Source: Deltaproteobacteria bacterium
GTDB taxonomy: Bacteria > Myxococcota_A > UBA796 > GCA-2862545
Assembly: GCA_007693595.1 (NCBI GenBank)
Contig: REDI01000089.1
Location: 62,001-126,000 of the forward strand
DNA: 64,000 bases
Direction of reading: 5' to 3'
Part shown: in pieces, positions 60,387 through 64,000 of the stretch
Numbering within the stretch: the stretch's first letter is position 1
Layout: the number at the start of each line of letters is the position of its first letter
Translations under genes and position numbers: made by a program
Notes under the pieces: model-generated
Told to the model about the DNA's origin: nothing
The model's input: the letters and a program-made list of their open reading frames with translations, nothing else
The model's database searches: none

Positions 60387-61162
60387 GCGGGTTTATGCTC
60401 TTTATTCCCATGTATAACTGCGAGGCGCAGATCACCCGAACCCTGGCCCAGGTGACACCCGAGGTTCAGGCGCAGCTGGCCGAGGTCTTCGTGGTCGACA
60501 ACCGAAGCTCGGATGGTGGCGCTCAGGCTGCGCTTCGCTATGCCTCCGAGAACCTGACGGGCGTTCCTACCCTCGTGGTGCGAAACGATGCCAACCAAGG
60601 TCTCGGTGGTTCGCATAAGGTGGCGTTTCAACGGTGCTTAGACCAGGGGTATAGGGGGGTGATCGTCCTGCATGGCGACGATCAAGGTCGCCTGTCTGAC
60701 ATCCTGCCAGCCATCGAGCAGTACTCCGAGGCAGAGTGCATCCTTGGGGCGCGCTTCATGCCTGCGAGTCGCCTACAAGGCTACTCCTTGCACCGAATCG
60801 CGGCGAATATTGTGTTCAATGGGATCTTCTCAACGCTCAGCCGTAGGGTGCTCTGGGATCTAGGTTCGGGTCTGAACGTGTACCGAAGAGCCTTTGTGGA
60901 ACGCAGGCTATGGGATGGTTGTGCAGACGACCTCACGTTCAACTATCATCTCATCCTTCGAACGGCGATCGTGCCTGACTGTTCGATCGCCTTTCATCCG
61001 ATCTCTTGGCGAGAAGATGATCAGGTCTCGAACGCCAAGCTCTTCCGTCATGGCCTCACGATGATCAAGATTGTGAAGGAGTTCCTCATGGATCCCCAAG
61101 CCTTTGCGCGCCGGGACTACTCTGAAGCTCCTCAGCCTCGCACCTGGAAGGAAGTCACGTGA
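60383..61162 (+). CDS. GT2-family glycosyltransferase
   Basis: The 259-residue enzyme has LFIPMYNCEAQITRTL, FVVDNRSSDGGAQAA and the metal site VLHGDDQGRLSDI (Asp-Asp), which mark a GT-A fold. The C-terminal half has a WDLGSGLNVYRR segment, as in DPM1-like enzymes, but there is no membrane helix. It is coupled to both neighbours by 4-bp overlaps. Confidence 0.88.
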   Translation: MSGFMLFIPMYNCEAQITRTLAQVTPEVQAQLAEVFVVDNRSSDGGAQAALRYASENLTGVPTLVVRNDANQGLGGSHKVAFQRCLDQGYRGVIVLHGDDQGRLSDILPAIEQYSEAECILGARFMPASRLQGYSLHRIAANIVFNGIFSTLSRRVLWDLGSGLNVYRRAFVERRLWDGCADDLTFNYHLILRTAIVPDCSIAFHPISWREDDQVSNAKLFRHGLTMIKIVKEFLMDPQAFARRDYSEAPQPRTWKEVT

Positions 61163-61890
61163 GCCCTCCGAGCCTCGTCCTATGTATGGCTGGACTCTAT
61201 CGGCGCTTTCGCACGGCAGGGTACTCGACCCCCAAGTTCCTGCTGCCGCTGGGTGGGCGCACCATCTTGAGCCACATCGTGTTCGAGCTCAAGCCCGAGC
61301 GCTTGGTCTTGGTGGCCAATCGGCGGGATCTCGAGCACCGACAGCGCATCGAGGACTCGGTGCGGAGCGCTGGGGTCGAAGCCTCAGAGCTGTTGTTCAT
61401 CGAAGACACCGACGGCCAGGCGATAACGGCGAGCGTCGGCGCTCAGAAGCTCCTCGACCTCGGCTGGTCCGGGCCGGTGCTCTTTCACAACGTCGACACC
61501 ATCCTTCGAGGTCGCTCGCTGCCCGAGCTTGGAAAGATACTTCAGAGAGACGCCGGGTATGTCGACGTCTTTCAGAGTGACTCTCCAGCGTACTCCTATG
61601 TTCGGGTCGACGGCTCGCAGGTCATCGAGATCCGTGAGAAGGAGGTCATCTCCCATCTTGCAACCACCGGGCTGTATGGCTTCCGCTCTCCCCAAACCTA
61701 CCAAGCTGCGCTCCAGCGGACGGGTCAGGGGTCGAAGGGGGAGTTCTACATCTCTGATGTCTATCGTACCCTCCTTGAAGAGGGCGCGCGGATCGTGATC
61801 GATCAGGGAACCCTTCAACGCGAGACTTTGGTGCTAGGTACCCCCCAGGAGTACGAGGCCGCGATCGCCGTTCGAGAGGCGCGCAGGTGA
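61159..61890 (+). CDS. Nucleotidyltransferase (NTP_transferase, capsule type)
   Basis: The 243-residue enzyme has the nucleotide-binding start LCMAGLYRRFRTAGYSTPKF, the LPLGGRTILSHIVFEL segment and a later LFHNVDTILRG metal loop. This is the form found in capsule and surface-polymer gene sets, where an NTP-transferase works with a neighbouring kinase of the aminoglycoside-phosphotransferase fold, as is the case here. The activated substrate (a sugar phosphate or another phospho-compound) is not known. It starts at a GTG in a 4-bp overlap. Confidence 0.8.
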   Translation: MSPPSLVLCMAGLYRRFRTAGYSTPKFLLPLGGRTILSHIVFELKPERLVLVANRRDLEHRQRIEDSVRSAGVEASELLFIEDTDGQAITASVGAQKLLDLGWSGPVLFHNVDTILRGRSLPELGKILQRDAGYVDVFQSDSPAYSYVRVDGSQVIEIREKEVISHLATTGLYGFRSPQTYQAALQRTGQGSKGEFYISDVYRTLLEEGARIVIDQGTLQRETLVLGTPQEYEAAIAVREARR

Positions 61891-62843
61891 GCTCCTCACG
61901 ATGGCTCCGGGCCCGGTTTGTGCTGCCCTACCTTGCGATGGGGGGGGGGCTGATCGGGCTGGGCTACGGGTTCTCAGCCCAGACGACCTTGGCTCACCTT
62001 TGGAATGTTGAGCCGTTGCTGCTGGTCGGGGCGGCAGCGTGCTACCTCATCGCTCACGGGTTTCGCTTCTTGCGATCGGTCATCGTACTTGGAGCAGCTG
62101 CTCAATCCGTGCGCACGGTCGCCTTGGCCCACTTGGTCAGCGCCCCGTGGTCGGGGCTCCTGCCGTTCAAGAGTGGCGAGGTCGCTCGGGTGCTCGCCTT
62201 GGGGCGGGCCAGTGGGAGCGCTTGGGTAGGCCTTCAAGCGGTGTGGGTCGAGCGCGCCTTTGACGCATGCTTCTTGGTGGCTACCGGATTTCTGGCGCTC
62301 TACTGGGTCGCGGGGGCAGGCTCCTTGGTTGGGCCCGTCCTCGTGCTGGCTACGGCCTTTCTTGGCCTGACCCTGCTCTCAGTCCTCGTCTTGCCAGCCA
62401 ACCTTCTTGGGATCAAGCACTGGCTGATCCGACGATATTCCACCGACTGGAGCCTCTGGGGGTTGCGCGGGATCGATCGGATCCTCGAGGGGGTTCGTAG
62501 CCTCAAGGAGCGGGTCGAGGGTCGGTTCGTGACCCTTGGGGTGGTGACCTTGGCGATCTGGGGGCTCGAGCTCCTGGGGCTGTGGATCCTGCTCCCTCCG
62601 ATGAGGTTCGAGCGCCGAGAGGCTGCCCTCGAGATCGGTCTCTTCGCGGACCTCTCCGTCGGTCTACTCTGGGGGCTGTCCGATCGGCTGGGCTCCGTCT
62701 CGGCACCGGGCCTGAACGTCGCGCTCCACCACTGGGCGGCGCTGGTGGCGGTCTCGTTGATCGTGATGGCGCTGGTCGGGCTGCCGTGGAGCATGTGGCA
62801 CTACCGTTCCGTTACGCGCGCTGCGCAAGGAGTTGGATCATGA
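61887..62843 (+). CDS. Lysylphosphatidylglycerol-synthase-type membrane protein (UPF0104 family)
   Basis: The 318-residue protein has about eight membrane helices, an AHGFRFLRSVIVLG loop, then the PFKSGEVARVLALGRASGS segment that is typical of the family, and WVERAFDACFLVATGF. Such proteins are found beside glycan genes and move or hold lipid-linked intermediates; lysine transfer is unlikely without the synthase domain. It starts at a GTG and overlaps the next ATG by 4 bp. Confidence 0.8.
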   Translation: MSSSRWLRARFVLPYLAMGGGLIGLGYGFSAQTTLAHLWNVEPLLLVGAAACYLIAHGFRFLRSVIVLGAAAQSVRTVALAHLVSAPWSGLLPFKSGEVARVLALGRASGSAWVGLQAVWVERAFDACFLVATGFLALYWVAGAGSLVGPVLVLATAFLGLTLLSVLVLPANLLGIKHWLIRRYSTDWSLWGLRGIDRILEGVRSLKERVEGRFVTLGVVTLAIWGLELLGLWILLPPMRFERREAALEIGLFADLSVGLLWGLSDRLGSVSAPGLNVALHHWAALVAVSLIVMALVGLPWSMWHYRSVTRAAQGVGS

Positions 62844-64000
62844 GCCGGACCCGGGCGCTTTTCTACGACGATACGGTCCCAGTTCCCTCCGACATCCGCG
62901 GCTTGATCGGGCTGGAGCGCTTCGGTGCGCTGCTCTTCGACCGGAGCTCGCTGGCAGACCACGTACTTCGGGCGGCGAAGCGGGCAGGCTTCGCGCGTAT
63001 CACCCACCTCAAGAGCGCGGCGGATCGCCTCCGCTCGGCCGAGCAGCTCGAGCAGGGCAAGGCACATGAGTTTGTGGTCTACCTGACGGCCGACGCGGTC
63101 TGTGACCTCTCCGAGCTAGACCGGGAGCTTGCGCGCGTGTCCTTCGCCGAGATCGAGATTTGGGAGCAACCCACCGGGAGCGACTGGACGAGCGGCTTGG
63201 CGGTCCTCAAGGCCCTCAACCTAGGACGGCTCCTGCGGTCTGCCAGCTCGGACGAACGACGCGACTGGTTCCGAGAGTCCAGGCCCGGCCTTGAGCTCTC
63301 GGCATCTCAAGGCCTCGTGTCGTTGAAGCGGCCGGAGCAGCTGGTCCGTTTTCTTAGCGGCACCTTCTACACGCGATCGTTTAATCGCATCGAGTCCGAC
63401 GGTCGGGTGCTGACCAAGCGATCCGAAGACCGCCAAAAGCTGCTCCGAGAGCACGACTATTGGTACCTCTTACCCCCGAGCCTGCAGCGGTTCGTCGTGC
63501 AGCCCTTCGACTACGCCGAAGACAAGGGCGGCGCTTCTTACAAGATGGAGTATCTGACGATCGCCGACTTCGCGACGATGTGGATCCATGGCGCGAGCAC
63601 CGTGGACCGGCGGGCCTTCGAGGGCCTGCTCGACGGGATCTTCGGCTGGTTCGCGGAGCGCGGTACCAAGCGCGTGTCCCCAGAGATCGCCCGCGCTCGC
63701 GCGGAGCAGCTCTATGTCACGAAGGTCCAGCAGCGCGTCGCGCGCTTCCTGAGCACCGACATCGGCGCCAAGTCCGACGCCCTGATCGCCGCGGGTACCC
63801 GATTCCACGGCGGGCTCGAAGAGGTCTTGGCTCGATACATGGAGCGGCTGTCAGCCGCTTGGGCTCGCCGTCCGCCTGTCTCCGAGCTCGCGATCATGCA
63901 TGGAGATCTGTGCTTCTCCAATGTCCTCTTCGACAAGCGGACCCAGTTCTTGCGCTTCGTGGACCCACGAGGCGCGTCGAGTGAGGACGAGCTATGGGGC
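62840..64000 (+). CDS. APH-type phosphotransferase (capsule kinase), 3' end outside window
   Basis: The ATG at 62840 overlaps the previous stop, and the frame stays open to the window end (387 residues so far). The C-terminal part shows the aminoglycoside-phosphotransferase catalytic motif IMHGDLCFSNVLFD and the metal loop FVDPRGASS. The first 200 residues form another domain with no clear match. Together with the nucleotidyltransferase at 61159 it forms the kinase-nucleotidyltransferase pair of capsule and surface-polymer operons. The stop codon is not in the window. Confidence 0.8.
   Translation, partial: MSRTRALFYDDTVPVPSDIRGLIGLERFGALLFDRSSLADHVLRAAKRAGFARITHLKSAADRLRSAEQLEQGKAHEFVVYLTADAVCDLSELDRELARVSFAEIEIWEQPTGSDWTSGLAVLKALNLGRLLRSASSDERRDWFRESRPGLELSASQGLVSLKRPEQLVRFLSGTFYTRSFNRIESDGRVLTKRSEDRQKLLREHDYWYLLPPSLQRFVVQPFDYAEDKGGASYKMEYLTIADFATMWIHGASTVDRRAFEGLLDGIFGWFAERGTKRVSPEIARARAEQLYVTKVQQRVARFLSTDIGAKSDALIAAGTRFHGGLEEVLARYMERLSAAWARRPPVSELAIMHGDLCFSNVLFDKRTQFLRFVDPRGASSEDELWG

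Overview
The window reads as a chromosomal segment of a GC-rich, Gram-negative, predatory-type bacterium, most likely a member of the Myxococcota. The nearest match in style is the Nannocystis/Plesiocystis side of the phylum. This is inferred from gene content: many small lipoproteins of unknown function, a Ser/Thr kinase with PEGA repeats, a complete Tad core, and Gly/Asp/Ser-rich 'GDGDGD' linkers. There is no rRNA or marker gene here to fix the taxon. No tRNA, rRNA, CRISPR array, insertion sequence or phage module was seen.

Region 1 (1-5.2 kb) carries an iron-sulphur PD-(D/E)XK nuclease followed by a small S24-like protein that ends in a sliding-clamp-binding motif. Three leftward lipoproteins follow, one with a 33-bp tandem repeat. 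Region 2 (5.2-11.3 kb) is leftward. It holds a tail-anchored TPR protein, a TetR-etfB-etfA operon with a perfect FadR-type operator, a small transaldolase, folK, and a pilin-like gene. Region 3 (11.3-18.7 kb) is mixed housekeeping and surface: methyltransferases, lipoproteins, a PEGA Ser/Thr kinase, a nitrilase-family amidase and a GAF protein. Region 4 (18.7-29.5 kb) is a leftward Tad pilus locus in the order flp, rcpC, rcpA, tadZ, tadA, tadB, tadC, tadD. It continues into a small lipoprotein, a histidine kinase and an NtrC-like regulator with a degenerate AAA+ domain. A terminator-like hairpin after flp probably sets pilin levels above those of the machinery. Region 5 (29.7-35.8 kb) has a coiled-coil protein, a malonyl-CoA-synthetase-like ligase, two lipoproteins, a DUF1460 cell-wall amidase-like protein and a DUF4388-like acidic protein.

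Region 6 (36-64 kb) is a cell-surface glycan locus. It is built from short, tightly overlapping operons on both strands and encodes multi-membrane GT-C-type glycosyltransferases, GT2 enzymes, GtrA-like proteins, methyltransferases and two alkaline-phosphatase-superfamily proteins. In its middle is a phosphonate pathway: a phosphoenolpyruvate mutase fused to a cytidylyltransferase, phosphonopyruvate decarboxylase and an iron-dependent alcohol dehydrogenase. Next to it is a CDP-glycerol-glycerophosphotransferase-like enzyme. The simplest joint reading is PEP to phosphonopyruvate to phosphonoacetaldehyde to 2-hydroxyethylphosphonate, then CMP activation and transfer to a surface polymer. This is the best candidate for a little-described system in the window. 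The locus also has an ECF sigma/anti-sigma pair. It ends in a translationally coupled operon (gtrA-like, GT-C, GT2, nucleotidyltransferase, LPG-synthase-type membrane protein, APH-type kinase) that runs off the right edge.
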